Of a DNA stretch of 64,000 nt, positions 27,928 through 37,304 are shown piece after piece (positions within the stretch are counted from its first letter, which is position 1; each line of letters starts with the position of its first letter). Under the pieces are notes generated by a model, which saw nothing but the letters and a program-made list of their open reading frames with translations, made no database searches and was not told where the DNA came from. Origin of the DNA: Microbulbifer rhizosphaerae (GTDB taxonomy: Bacteria > Pseudomonadota > Gammaproteobacteria > Pseudomonadales > Cellvibrionaceae); the NCBI RefSeq assembly GCF_014191725.1, contig NZ_JACHWZ010000007.1, positions 62,001-126,000 on the forward strand, read 5' to 3'. Both the position numbers and the translations under genes were made by a program.

Positions 27928-28121
27928 GGCCCTGATGCCGGTATCTCTTTGCGGGACAGTGACTCGGGCCATCCATGGCCCTCGCCCTCCGGGCGCCTTC
28001 GGCGTCCAAAACGGCTCCTGCCGTTTTGTCTGCGAGAGGGACCTCGCGGACAAGCCTCCAGGGATGGATTAAGGGAGGGGGCCCAGCCCGTGTCCCGCAA
28101 AGAGATACCGGTAGCAGGGCC
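27928..28121. repeat. long hairpin repeat, copy A (30-bp arms)
   Basis: The arms 27928-27957 and 28092-28121 are inverted copies with 28 of 30 bases paired; the conserved outer part is GGCCCTGATGCCGG and the inner part TTTGCGGGAC. Copy B at 30687-30798 shares these but has a different 6-7-base middle in both arms. The 134-base interior is itself structured: AAAACGGC/GCCGTTTT around 28009-28028 and GTCTGCGAG/CTCGCGGAC around 28029-28052. It fills most of the 352-bp queG-orn gap, where I see no gene. Confidence 0.8.
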
Positions 28122-28165
28122 GCTCTTGGGCCTGCTTAATGGCACCCTCCTCCCCTCTCCCCCGG

Positions 28166-28191
28166 CCCCTCTCCCGCAAGCGGGAGAGGGG
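28166..28191. terminator. CCCTCTCCCGC hairpin beyond the orn stop
   Basis: CCCCTCTCCCGC (28166-28177) and GCGGGAGAGGGG (28180-28191) are perfect inverted 12-mers with a 2-base loop. They lie 11 bases past the orn stop on the minus strand and no long T-tract follows. The same hairpin stands beyond gltD at 35769-35794. It may act as a transcript end or stabiliser. Confidence 0.5.
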
Positions 28192-28201
28192 AGTATTAGG
28201 T

Positions 28202-28741
28202 TCAGAGGCGGAAAAAATGCTCTCGGTAGTGTTTCAGTTCCTCGATGGAATCGCGGATATCGTCCAGCGCCAGGTGCCGGCTCTCTTTCTTCACCCCCTC
28301 CAGCACATCCGGGCGCCAGCGCCGCGCCAGTTCCTTGACCGTGCTCACGTCCAGGTTGCGGTAGTGGAAGTAGTTTTCCAACTGCGGCATATACTTCACC
28401 AGGAAGCGGCGGTCCTGGCCGATAGAGTTGCCGCACATGGGCGAGGCGCCCTCCGGTACCCAATGGCGCAGAAACTCCAGGGTCTCCCGTTCCGCCTCCC
28501 GCTCGGAGATGTGCGACTCTTTCACCCGCGCCACCAGCCCGGAGCCACCGTGCTGTTCGGTGTTCCAGTCGTCCATCGCGGCGAGCAGCGTGTCGCTCTG
28601 GTGGACCACCATCGCCGGCCCCTCGGCGAGGATATTCAGGCGCGAGTCGGTGACAATGGTGGCGATCTCGATGATGCGCTCTTTTTCCGGATCGAGACCG
28701 GTCATCTCCAGGTCGATCCAGATCAAATTGTTCTGATCCAC
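28202..28741 (-). CDS. orn: oligoribonuclease
   Basis: A 179-residue DEDDh 3'-5' exonuclease that degrades 2-5-nt RNAs and linear di-nucleotides such as pGpG from c-di-GMP breakdown. The exonuclease motifs are [20 protein letters not shown] near the start, [13 protein letters not shown] near residue 95 and [14 protein letters not shown] near the end. The start is GTG at 28741, preceded by a strong AAGGAGG. It is divergent from rsgA, as in many gammaproteobacteria. Confidence 0.96.
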   Translation of the reverse strand: MDQNNLIWIDLEMTGLDPEKERIIEIATIVTDSRLNILAEGPAMVVHQSDTLLAAMDDWNTEQHGGSGLVARVKESHISEREAERETLEFLRHWVPEGASPMCGNSIGQDRRFLVKYMPQLENYFHYRNLDVSTVKELARRWRPDVLEGVKKESRHLALDDIRDSIEELKHYREHFFRL

Positions 28742-28785
28742 GGGGGCCTCCTTGTAGCAAGTCAGAGCAAGTTACCGTATCGCTG

Positions 28786-28791
28786 TATAAT
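28786..28791 (+). promoter_or_regulatory. -10 hexamer of the rsgA promoter, immediately before the start codon
   Basis: A perfect TATAAT ends 9 bases before the rsgA ATG at 28801. Transcription would begin within about 3 bases of the ATG. No ribosome-binding site lies between. The -35 region is weak. Confidence 0.5.
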
Positions 28792-28800
28792 CCGCCAACT

Positions 28801-29835
28801 ATGAGTAAACGCAAATTGAACCGGCGCCAGCAGTGGCGTATCGCCAAGATCCAGCAGGAGCGGGAGGCGCGCGCGCGCAAGCGCACGGAGGGCGCCGAGC
28901 AGATCGCGGAGGAAGGCGATCTGGGTCCGGAGCAGACCGGGTTGGTAATCGCCAACTACGGCACTCAGGTGCTGGTGGAGAGCGACGCCGACCCCGAGCT
29001 GCGCCAACGCTGCCACCTGCGCGCCAATATCGAGACCCTGGTCACCGGCGACCGTGTGGCCTGGCGCCCGGCAACCGGCGGAGCCAGCGGCGGCTGCGGC
29101 GTGGTGGGTGCGCGCCTGGCGCGCCACTCGGAGTTGCAGCGGCCGGACCGCTACGGCGAACTCAAGACCGTGGCCGCCAATATCGACCGCATACTGATCG
29201 TGATCGCCCCCTACCCCGAACCCTACGCCAACGCCATCGACCGCTACCTGGTGGCCGCCGAAGCCACCGGCATAGCGCCGATGCTGCTGCTCAACAAGAT
29301 CGACCTGATCGATAGAGACAACGAGACAGCGCTGACCGATCTGCTGCAGCCCTATCCCGGCCTGGGCTACCCGGTGCTGCGCCTGTCCACCCGCACCGGC
29401 GATGGATTACCGCAACTGCTGGATACCCTGGCCCAGGGCACCAGCGTGTTCGTGGGCCAGTCCGGGGTTGGCAAGTCCTCACTGATCAACGCGCTGCTGC
29501 CCTCCGCCGGGGCGCGCACCGGCGAACTCTCCCCGGCGACCCAGAAAGGCACCCACACCACCACCGCCGCGGAACTCTTCCACCTGCCCAGCGGCGGCGA
29601 TCTGATAGACTCCCCCGGCATCCGCGAGTTCGGCCTCTGGCATATGAGCGAAGCGCAACTGCTGGAGGGCTTTGTGGAATTCCGTCCGTTTATCGGACAC
29701 TGTCGCTTCCGCGACTGCCGCCACCAGGGTGAACCCGGCTGCGCCATCAGCGCGGCACTGCTGCGCGGGGAGATCAGCGAGCGGCGAATGGACAGTTTTC
29801 TGCATTTGCGCAACAGCCTGGAATCGGAGAAATAA
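28801..29835 (+). CDS. rsgA: small-subunit biogenesis GTPase RsgA
   Basis: A 344-residue circularly permuted GTPase that checks the decoding centre of the 30S subunit. A basic N-terminal tail (MSKRKLNRRQQWRIAKIQQE) precedes an OB-fold. The G motifs occur in permuted order: LLLNKIDLIDR (G4), GQSGVGKSSLINALLP (G1), QKGTHTTT (G2), then LIDSPGIREFGLW (G3). A zinc knuckle follows: CRFRDCRHQGEPGC. No Shine-Dalgarno sequence precedes the ATG, while a TATAAT lies 9 bases upstream, suggesting a leaderless mRNA. In pseudomonads motAB follow; here a rhodanese gene does. Confidence 0.95.
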   Translation: MSKRKLNRRQQWRIAKIQQEREARARKRTEGAEQIAEEGDLGPEQTGLVIANYGTQVLVESDADPELRQRCHLRANIETLVTGDRVAWRPATGGASGGCGVVGARLARHSELQRPDRYGELKTVAANIDRILIVIAPYPEPYANAIDRYLVAAEATGIAPMLLLNKIDLIDRDNETALTDLLQPYPGLGYPVLRLSTRTGDGLPQLLDTLAQGTSVFVGQSGVGKSSLINALLPSAGARTGELSPATQKGTHTTTAAELFHLPSGGDLIDSPGIREFGLWHMSEAQLLEGFVEFRPFIGHCRFRDCRHQGEPGCAISAALLRGEISERRMDSFLHLRNSLESEK

Positions 29836-29837
29836 TT

Positions 29838-30641
29838 TTGAATGAGTTGCCCCTGATTATTGAGCCAGAGGAGCTGGCCGCGCAGCTGGAGCGCGAGGAT
29901 TTATTGCTGGTGGACCTGAGTTCCGCACAGAACTACGCCGCGGGACATATTCCCGGCGCCCTGCACCTGCCGTTTCAGGCGCTGATGGCGGGCACGCCGC
30001 CAGCGCCGGGCAAGCTGCCGGACAAAGAGCGACTGATGGAGGTATTCCGCGCCCTGGGCCTGCATCCGAAACATCATGTGGTCGCCTGCGACGATGAGGG
30101 CGGCGGCTGGGCCGGACGCTTTCTGTGGACCCTGGAAGTGATCGGCCACAGAAACTACAGCTATCTCAACGGCGGTATGCACGCCTGGCGCGGCGCCGGA
30201 CTGCCGCTATCCAATGAACCGGTACAATCCGAGCCAAGCGATATCGACATCGATGTCGACACCACCCCGCTGATGGAGGCGGAGGAAATAAAGCGGCACT
30301 TGAACGATGAGGATTTTCTCGTGTGGGACGCGCGCTCGCCGGAGGAATACCGCGGCGAGCGGGTGCAGGCGCTGAAAGGCGGCCATATTCCCGGCGCGGT
30401 CAACTGCGAGTGGACCTGGCTGATGGACCCCCAGCGGGACCTGCGCATCCGCACCGATGCGCGCGAATTTCTCGCAGAACTCGGCATCGACGGCAGCCAC
30501 AAAATCGTCACCCACTGCCAGAGCCACCACCGCTCCGGTTTCACCTGGCTGGTGGGCAAATCCCTCGGTTTCGATATCCGCGCCTATCCCGGCTCCTGGA
30601 GTGAGTGGGGAAATCTGCCGGACACACCGGTTGAACAATAA
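29838..30641 (+). CDS. tandem-domain rhodanese sulfurtransferase
   Basis: A 267-residue protein with two rhodanese folds, transferring sulfane sulfur from thiosulfate or a similar donor to a thiophilic acceptor. Domain 1 (about 8-130) has VDLSSAQNYAAGHIPGALHL. Domain 2 (about 145-262) has VWDARSPEEYRGE, GGHIPGAVNCEW and the active loop HCQSHHRSG with Cys227. Domain 1 also keeps a cysteine (Cys84, ACDDEGGG) where many homologues have none. The start is TTG 29838, two bases after rsgA, with GGAG inside the rsgA 3' end, so translation is likely coupled. The equivalent pseudomonad gene is rhdA. Confidence 0.88.
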   Translation: MNELPLIIEPEELAAQLEREDLLLVDLSSAQNYAAGHIPGALHLPFQALMAGTPPAPGKLPDKERLMEVFRALGLHPKHHVVACDDEGGGWAGRFLWTLEVIGHRNYSYLNGGMHAWRGAGLPLSNEPVQSEPSDIDIDVDTTPLMEAEEIKRHLNDEDFLVWDARSPEEYRGERVQALKGGHIPGAVNCEWTWLMDPQRDLRIRTDAREFLAELGIDGSHKIVTHCQSHHRSGFTWLVGKSLGFDIRAYPGSWSEWGNLPDTPVEQ

Positions 30642-30686
30642 AACGGGACTCGGGACTCGAAAAGAATAATTGAGTCAGATGCGAAG

Positions 30687-30798
30687 GCTCTGATGCCGGG
30701 GGCTGTTTGCGGGACCTTCTGCGGCCATGGATGGCCGTGGAGAGCGTACAGGGATGTATTCACAGCGTGTCCCGCAAACAGCCCCCGGCAGCAGGGCC
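30687..30798. repeat. long hairpin repeat, copy B (30-bp arms)
   Basis: Arms 30687-30716 and 30769-30798 pair at 28 of 30 positions. They share GGCYCTGATGCCGG and TTTGCGGGAC with copy A at 27928, but the middle bases are GGGCTG/CAGCCC instead of TATCTC/GAGATA. The 52-base interior contains GGCCATGGATGGCC and GTACAGGGATGTATTCACAG. It occupies the gap between the rhodanese gene and psd. Confidence 0.8.
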
Positions 30799-30878
30799 GC
30801 CACCGCCCTCCCCTACGCGGTAGGGGAGGCGAGCAGCTACATGAACAAAGTAGAATTTAAACGGATCACACTAACTCT

Positions 30879-31730
30879 ATGCACCCCAAACTGTTTACCA
30901 CACTGCAATACCTGGCCCCGCAACGGGCCCTGTCCCGCGCCGCCGGCTGGCTGGCGGAAACCCGTATCAAGGCGATCAAGGATCCCTTCACCCGCTGGTT
31001 CGTGGGCAAATACGATGTGGATATGACCGAGGCGGAGCAGCCGGACTGCACTGCCTACCGGAGTTTCAACGAATTCTTTACCCGTGCCCTGAAAGAGAGC
31101 GCACGCCCGATCGTTGAGGGGGAAGGCACTCTCGCCTGCCCCGCGGATGGCGGCGTCAGCCAGTTGGGGGAAATTCACAACGGGCGCATCTTCCAGGCCA
31201 AAGGCCACGATTTCAGCCTGCTGGAGCTGGTGGGTGGCGATACGGGCACCGCGGCAAAGTTTACCGGCGGCCACTTCGCCACCATGTACCTGTCGCCGAA
31301 GGACTACCACCGGGTACATATGCCGATTGCCGGCACCCTGAAGAGCATGACCTATGTGCCGGGCCAATTGTTTTCGGTCAATACCGTGACCGCAAAAAAC
31401 GTACCGCGGCTGTTCTCGCGCAACGAGCGGGTGGTGTGCCTGTTCGACACCGCCGTCGGCCCCATGGCCGTGATTCTTGTGGGAGCGATGATCGTGGCCA
31501 GTATCGAAACCGTATGGGCCGGGCTGGTGACCCCGCACAAGCGCCAGGTGCGCACCACCAATTACGACGACAATACGCCGGTTCATCTCGAAAAAGGCGA
31601 GGAGATGGGCCGCTTCAAACTGGGTTCCACGGTGATCCTGTTGTTTGGCGCCGACCGGGTGCGCTGGCTGGAATCCCTGCAGGCGGAAAGCTCAGTGAAA
31701 ATGGGGCAACACCTCGGCGACCTGATTTAG
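30879..31730 (+). CDS. psd: phosphatidylserine decarboxylase proenzyme
   Basis: A 283-residue inner-membrane-associated enzyme making phosphatidylethanolamine. It self-cleaves at the LGST motif (FKLGSTVILLFGADR near residue 248), and the Ser becomes the pyruvoyl cofactor of the alpha chain. Other family blocks are YRSFNEFFTRALKESARPI, CPADGGVSQLGEI and HFATMYLSPKDYHRVHMPI, which carries the catalytic His. No Shine-Dalgarno is evident; a TAGAAT at 30851-30856 could be a -10. Its place after the rhodanese gene follows the pseudomonad order. Confidence 0.96.
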   Translation: MHPKLFTTLQYLAPQRALSRAAGWLAETRIKAIKDPFTRWFVGKYDVDMTEAEQPDCTAYRSFNEFFTRALKESARPIVEGEGTLACPADGGVSQLGEIHNGRIFQAKGHDFSLLELVGGDTGTAAKFTGGHFATMYLSPKDYHRVHMPIAGTLKSMTYVPGQLFSVNTVTAKNVPRLFSRNERVVCLFDTAVGPMAVILVGAMIVASIETVWAGLVTPHKRQVRTTNYDDNTPVHLEKGEEMGRFKLGSTVILLFGADRVRWLESLQAESSVKMGQHLGDLI

Positions 31731-31859
31731 TGGTGCGCATGGCGCACCCTACCCACTGATCCCGTCAAAAGCGTCCCGCAAGCGGGACGGGGGAACTACT
31801 CTTTCGAGCCCGGGCTGTAATTCACATCCCGGGTCACCAACCTCCAGCCACTGCGACCG

Positions 31860-33095
31860 ATGTTACCCGCTTTTATTCGACACAACGGAAATCTCGCCTT
31901 TTTCGCCCTGCTCGCCGTAGCCGCATCCGGTTTCGGCCAGACATTTTTTATCTCGATTTTCGGCAGTGCGCTGCGCGCCGAGTTTTCCCTCAGCCACGCT
32001 CACTACGGCATGATTTACAGCGGCGCCACGCTCGCCTCGGCCCTGGCGCTGTTCGCCTGCGGCGGCCTGGTGGACCGCTGGCCGCTGCGCCGAAGCGCCC
32101 TGCTGGTCACCCTGCTGCTGGCCGCCGCCTGCCTGCTGATGGCCGTCACGCCCGCCGCCTGGGCACTGTTGCCGGGATTCTTCCTGCTGCGTTTCGCCGG
32201 CCAGGGCTTTATGACCCACCTGGGCATGACCACCGCGGGCCGCTACTTCAGCGACAACCGCGGCAAGGTCATCGCCCTGGCCGCGATCGGTTTTCCGCTG
32301 GCCGAGGCGATACTGCCGGGCGGGGGCGCGCTGCTGATCCAGTGGGGTGGCTGGCGCACCGCCTGGTACGCCTCCGCCGCGGTGCTGGTGCTGCTGGTGT
32401 TGCCGGGCCTGTTGGCGCTCGCGGGCGGGGCCGGGCAGTCGGGGGAAAGTGCGCAAAGCAGCGGCGACGACAGCGGCTTCACCCGCGCCCAGGTACTGCG
32501 CGATCCCGGCTTTTACCTGCTGCTGCCGGCGGCGCTGATGACGCCCTTTGTGGTGACCGCGGTGCTCTTCCACCAGGGCGCCATCGGCGAGAGCCGCGGC
32601 TGGCCACTGACGCTAATGGCCGGCGCCTTCGGCGGCTACGCCCTGGGCCACCTGCTGATGCTGTTCGTGGCCGGCGGCCTGGTCGACCGCCTGGGTGCCC
32701 GGCGCTGCCTGCCGCTGGCGCTGGTGCCGATGATTGCCGGCCTGCTGTTGCTGTCATTGCGTGGGGACGGCTGGGTGCCCTATGTCTACCTGACGCTGCT
32801 CGGCATCACCCAGGCCGGCACAGGCACCGCCGGCGGCGCCCTCTGGCCGGAGCGCTACGGCAGCCGCCACTTGGGGGCTATCCGCTCCGTCTCCCAGGCG
32901 GCGATGGTGCTGGCGACGGCGGTGTCGCCGCTGGTGGCGGGCGTACTGCTGGATCGGGGAATCGGCGTCGAAGCGCTCGCGAGCCTGCTGGCCGCGCTGG
33001 TACTCCTGTCGGCACTGCTGACGCTGCTGGTGCGGTCCCTTAACGTTAGCGTTTCAGCAGGCGGGAGAGGAAATTCGGCAACCCCTGCGGGCTGA
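31860..33095 (+). CDS. MFS transporter of unknown substrate
   Basis: A 411-residue protein with about twelve membrane helices, for example LAFFALLAVAASGFGQTFFI and LGITQAGTGTAGGALWP. The loop after helix 2 (GGLVDRWPLRRSALL) and the central loop (GESAQSSGDDSGFTRAQVL) fit the major facilitator superfamily, closest in style to oxalate/formate-type or monocarboxylate-like MFS proteins. The substrate cannot be inferred. The last 50 bp overlap the 3' end of the convergent HD-GYP gene, so the two transcripts are complementary over their ends. Confidence 0.8.
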   Translation: MLPAFIRHNGNLAFFALLAVAASGFGQTFFISIFGSALRAEFSLSHAHYGMIYSGATLASALALFACGGLVDRWPLRRSALLVTLLLAAACLLMAVTPAAWALLPGFFLLRFAGQGFMTHLGMTTAGRYFSDNRGKVIALAAIGFPLAEAILPGGGALLIQWGGWRTAWYASAAVLVLLVLPGLLALAGGAGQSGESAQSSGDDSGFTRAQVLRDPGFYLLLPAALMTPFVVTAVLFHQGAIGESRGWPLTLMAGAFGGYALGHLLMLFVAGGLVDRLGARRCLPLALVPMIAGLLLLSLRGDGWVPYVYLTLLGITQAGTGTAGGALWPERYGSRHLGAIRSVSQAAMVLATAVSPLVAGVLLDRGIGVEALASLLAALVLLSALLTLLVRSLNVSVSAGGRGNSATPAG

Positions 33096-34413
33096 CCAGA
33101 TAGCTGTCGCGCACAGCGGCCACATCCACCTGGGGGAAGCGGCTGGGCTCCAGGTCCTGCACGATAGTGACGCCATCGCAGGAGGGGAGTTTGCCTCGCT
33201 CGATCAGCTTTTGCCTGCGATCGTCGGCGGCGGCCATATCGAACAGCCGACCCTCGGACAGCGGCCGCTTGTCCCGGTCCAGCACCACCATCACTTTCGG
33301 CTTCAAGCGCCGCTGATAGGTCTGCTCCACTACCACCGCCACTTCGCCGGTGGAGAGCTCCACCTGGGTACCGGTGGGATAGAGGCCGATGGACTGGATA
33401 AACTCCACCGTCAACTGCTCGTTGAAGGCAGTTCCCCGCCGGTCGTAGAGCTGTGTCACCGCCCGGGACGGTGCGGCCGGGGCTTCCACACCGCGGGGAT
33501 TGGTGATTTCGTCGTAGAAGGTAACAATGCCGCACATTCGCGCCAACACCGGAATCCGGTCCCCGCGAAGCCCTCGGGGGTAACCGCTGCCGTCGTGCTG
33601 TTCACAATGGCAGTGGACGATATCGAGTACCTGGGAATCCATATCCGCATCCGCCGCCAGCATTTGCACGCTGTGGTCGACGAACTTGCGGTATTCCAGC
33701 TCCGCCCGAGGATCCCGCTTCGCCACCCGCAGCACCTCGGGGCTGAGGCGCAGCTTGCCCACGTCCTTGAGCAATGTGGCCAGAGCCAGCTGCATCAGTT
33801 CGCGGCGCCGTAGGCCGATATGGCGGCCGAATACCAGCGACCAGATGCTGGCACGCAGCGAGTGGCTGTAGGTGTGCTCGTCCTTCTCCCGCACCCGCGC
33901 CAGCCAGGCGAAGGCGTCGGGGCTGCGCAGAACGCTCTCCACCAGATCCCCCACCACTTTATTGATCTGTTTCAGTTGCAGCGGCTTGTCGCTGCAAATC
34001 TGCGCCATCACCTGATTCATACCGCTCAATATCTGCCGGTGCAGATTGCGGGCATTGCCGGCCTCGCTCTGCACCGGCGCGGGAGCCGGGTAGGTATCGT
34101 GGGAAACCTGCACCGGGCGGCAGGGAATGACCGGGGCGGGGCGGCGGTTGCGCGCCCCCCCGGCGGCAGAATTTCCCCTGGGGACATCAGTGCGGCTCAG
34201 CCGGCGCAGCCTGACCCCCACATCGCCGACGCTTTTGATCACGTCCACGTAAACAAAGCGGCAAAATTTCTGCAGCTGGCGGATTTCCTCCAGGTCGCGA
34301 ATATAGAAGCCCTGCAAAACGAAGGGAGTGTGCGTCCACGGACGGTCGAGCCGCGACACGAACATGCCGCGCTGCAGGTCCTCTGCCAAGACTTTTGCCT
34401 GTTGAATCGCCAC
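33046..34413 (-). CDS. HD-GYP-domain protein with altered metal-site residues (DUF3391 N-terminus)
   Basis: A 455-residue protein; HD-GYP enzymes hydrolyse cyclic di-GMP. An N-terminal DUF3391 segment (VLAEDLQRGMFVSRLDRPW) leads through a variable linker into the HD-GYP domain. The GYP motif is intact (HCEQHDGSGYPRGLRGDRIP). The HD dyad normally read as HDIGK is KDVGK (K216), and the later DVYDA motif reads TFYDE. Loss of these ligands may leave a non-catalytic or binding-only protein. GTG 34413 is the likely start because the family begins there; ATG 34476 gives 21 more residues unlike it. No signal-receiving domain such as REC is present. Confidence 0.8.
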   Translation of the reverse strand: MAIQQAKVLAEDLQRGMFVSRLDRPWTHTPFVLQGFYIRDLEEIRQLQKFCRFVYVDVIKSVGDVGVRLRRLSRTDVPRGNSAAGGARNRRPAPVIPCRPVQVSHDTYPAPAPVQSEAGNARNLHRQILSGMNQVMAQICSDKPLQLKQINKVVGDLVESVLRSPDAFAWLARVREKDEHTYSHSLRASIWSLVFGRHIGLRRRELMQLALATLLKDVGKLRLSPEVLRVAKRDPRAELEYRKFVDHSVQMLAADADMDSQVLDIVHCHCEQHDGSGYPRGLRGDRIPVLARMCGIVTFYDEITNPRGVEAPAAPSRAVTQLYDRRGTAFNEQLTVEFIQSIGLYPTGTQVELSTGEVAVVVEQTYQRRLKPKVMVVLDRDKRPLSEGRLFDMAAADDRRQKLIERGKLPSCDGVTIVQDLEPSRFPQVDVAAVRDSYLVSPQGLPNFLSRLLKR

Positions 34414-34552
34414 GCTGTTACCGCCGGATAAGGTGGGTCGGGAAGGGAAGCAGAAGTGAAGCTCCACCGGGCACATTTATAACACGGCAGTATGGCTACC
34501 GGTACACGGTAAAATTGCGAACAAAGTCACAAAATCGAGTTGCCACCCGTCC

Positions 34553-35635
34553 CTATTTGGCGTGGTACTGGGGCGACAGTTCCAATACTGCCTCGATCAT
34601 CACCCGCGCGTGCTCCGGATCCACCTGCGGCGTGATGCCGTGACCCAGATTGAAGATATGTCCCGGACCGCGGCCGTAGGATTCCAGCACCGCGGCCACC
34701 TCGGCGCGGATACGTGCCGGCTCCGCCAACAGCACCGCGGGGTCCAGGTTGCCCTGCAGTGCCACCCTTTCGCCGACCCGGGCGCGGGCGCTGCGCAAAT
34801 CAGTAGTCCAGTCCAGCCCCAGGGCACCAGCGCCGGTTTCCGCCATCGCCTCCAGCCACTGGCCCCCGCCCTTGGTAAACAGGATCGCCGGCACCGGGCG
34901 GCCGCCCGCCTCCTTGATCAGGCCTTGCAGGATACGCGCCATATATTGCAGGGAGAATTCCCGATAGGCGGAGTGACTGAGGGCGCCCCCCCAGGTATCG
35001 AAGATCTGCACCGCCTGAGCACCGGCGCGGATCTGCGCATTCAGGTAATCGGTCACCGAATCCGCCAGCACTGCCAACAGCTGGTGCATCAGTTCGGGGC
35101 GGCTGTAGAGCATCTCCTTGCAGCGGGCGAAATCCCGACTGGAGCCACCCTCTACCATATAGGTGGCGAGAGTCCAGGGACTACCGGAAAAGCCGATCAG
35201 CGGCACCCGGCCGTTCAGCTCGCGGCGGATGGTGGACACCGCGTTCATTACGTAATCCAGCTGCCGCTCGCTGTCCACAACCTCCAGTGCCTCAATATCC
35301 TCGGCGGAACGCAGCGGCTTGCGGAATTTCGGCCCCTCCCCCTCCTCGAAATAGAGCCCCAGGCCCATGGCGTCTGGAATAGTGAGAATGTCCGAGAACA
35401 GAATGGCTGCGTCCAGCGGGTAGCGTTCCAGTGGCTGCAGGGTGACCTCGCAGGCCAGTTGTGCGTTGCGGCACAGGTCCATAAAACTGCCCGCCCGGGC
35501 ACGGCTGGCGCGGTACTCCGGCAGATAGCGACCCGCCTGGCGCATCATCCACACGGGGGTGCGGTCCACCGGCTGGCGCTGCAGGGCGCGGAGGAAGCGG
35601 TCGTTTTTCAGTTCAGAGGGCTTTGTTTCGGACAT
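34553..35635 (-). CDS. hemE: uroporphyrinogen decarboxylase
   Basis: A 360-residue cytoplasmic enzyme removing four carboxyls from uroporphyrinogen III to give coproporphyrinogen III in haem synthesis. The signature near the N-terminus, [16 protein letters not shown], has the substrate-binding Arg residues. [17 protein letters not shown] holds the catalytic Asp, and [16 protein letters not shown] follows. The C-terminal [20 protein letters not shown] is typical. It follows gltD at about 190 bp, across a hairpin-rich gap. Confidence 0.97.
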   Translation of the reverse strand: MSETKPSELKNDRFLRALQRQPVDRTPVWMMRQAGRYLPEYRASRARAGSFMDLCRNAQLACEVTLQPLERYPLDAAILFSDILTIPDAMGLGLYFEEGEGPKFRKPLRSAEDIEALEVVDSERQLDYVMNAVSTIRRELNGRVPLIGFSGSPWTLATYMVEGGSSRDFARCKEMLYSRPELMHQLLAVLADSVTDYLNAQIRAGAQAVQIFDTWGGALSHSAYREFSLQYMARILQGLIKEAGGRPVPAILFTKGGGQWLEAMAETGAGALGLDWTTDLRSARARVGERVALQGNLDPAVLLAEPARIRAEVAAVLESYGRGPGHIFNLGHGITPQVDPEHARVMIEAVLELSPQYHAK

Positions 35636-35768
35636 GGGTACAATGGGCTGGCTAAAAAGGCGGCTATTGTACAGAGGACAGAGGGGCTAAGACAGGGGAC
35701 AAAGAATCTGATCGAAGCATTGAGCGCGATGCGAAGGTCCTGCCTGCTGGCCGCACCCTCTCCCCCGG

Positions 35769-35794
35769 CCCCTCTCCCGCAAGCGGGAGAGGGG
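35769..35794. terminator. CCCTCTCCCGC hairpin beyond the gltD stop
   Basis: A perfect 12-bp inverted repeat with AA loop, identical to the one at 28166-28191. It lies about 35 bases past the gltD stop on the minus strand. It is followed toward gltD by a GCGGAGCAGGAGCTCCGC palindrome. Confidence 0.5.
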
Positions 35795-35799
35795 AGAAA

Positions 35800-35827
35800 G
35801 CGGAGCAGGAGCTCCGCGGTCCCGGGG
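35800..35827. repeat. palindromic repeat with GGAGCTCCGCGGTCCCGGG core, copy next to gltD
   Basis: GCGGAGCAGGAGCTCCGCGG followed by TCCCGGGG matches the core at 16291-16316. It ends two bases before the gltD stop codon. Confidence 0.7.
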
Positions 35828-35828
35828 A

Positions 35829-37250
<1,422 letters not shown>

Positions 37251-37304
37251 TCATTCACCCCTGCTCTTAATCTTCATCGCTACCGCTCGAACGTGCCGCT
37301 ACCG

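Noticed and set aside
27862..28338. 158-codon forward frame after queG
   Set aside because: It runs through nested palindromic repeats and into the orn gene on the other strand; no coding signal.
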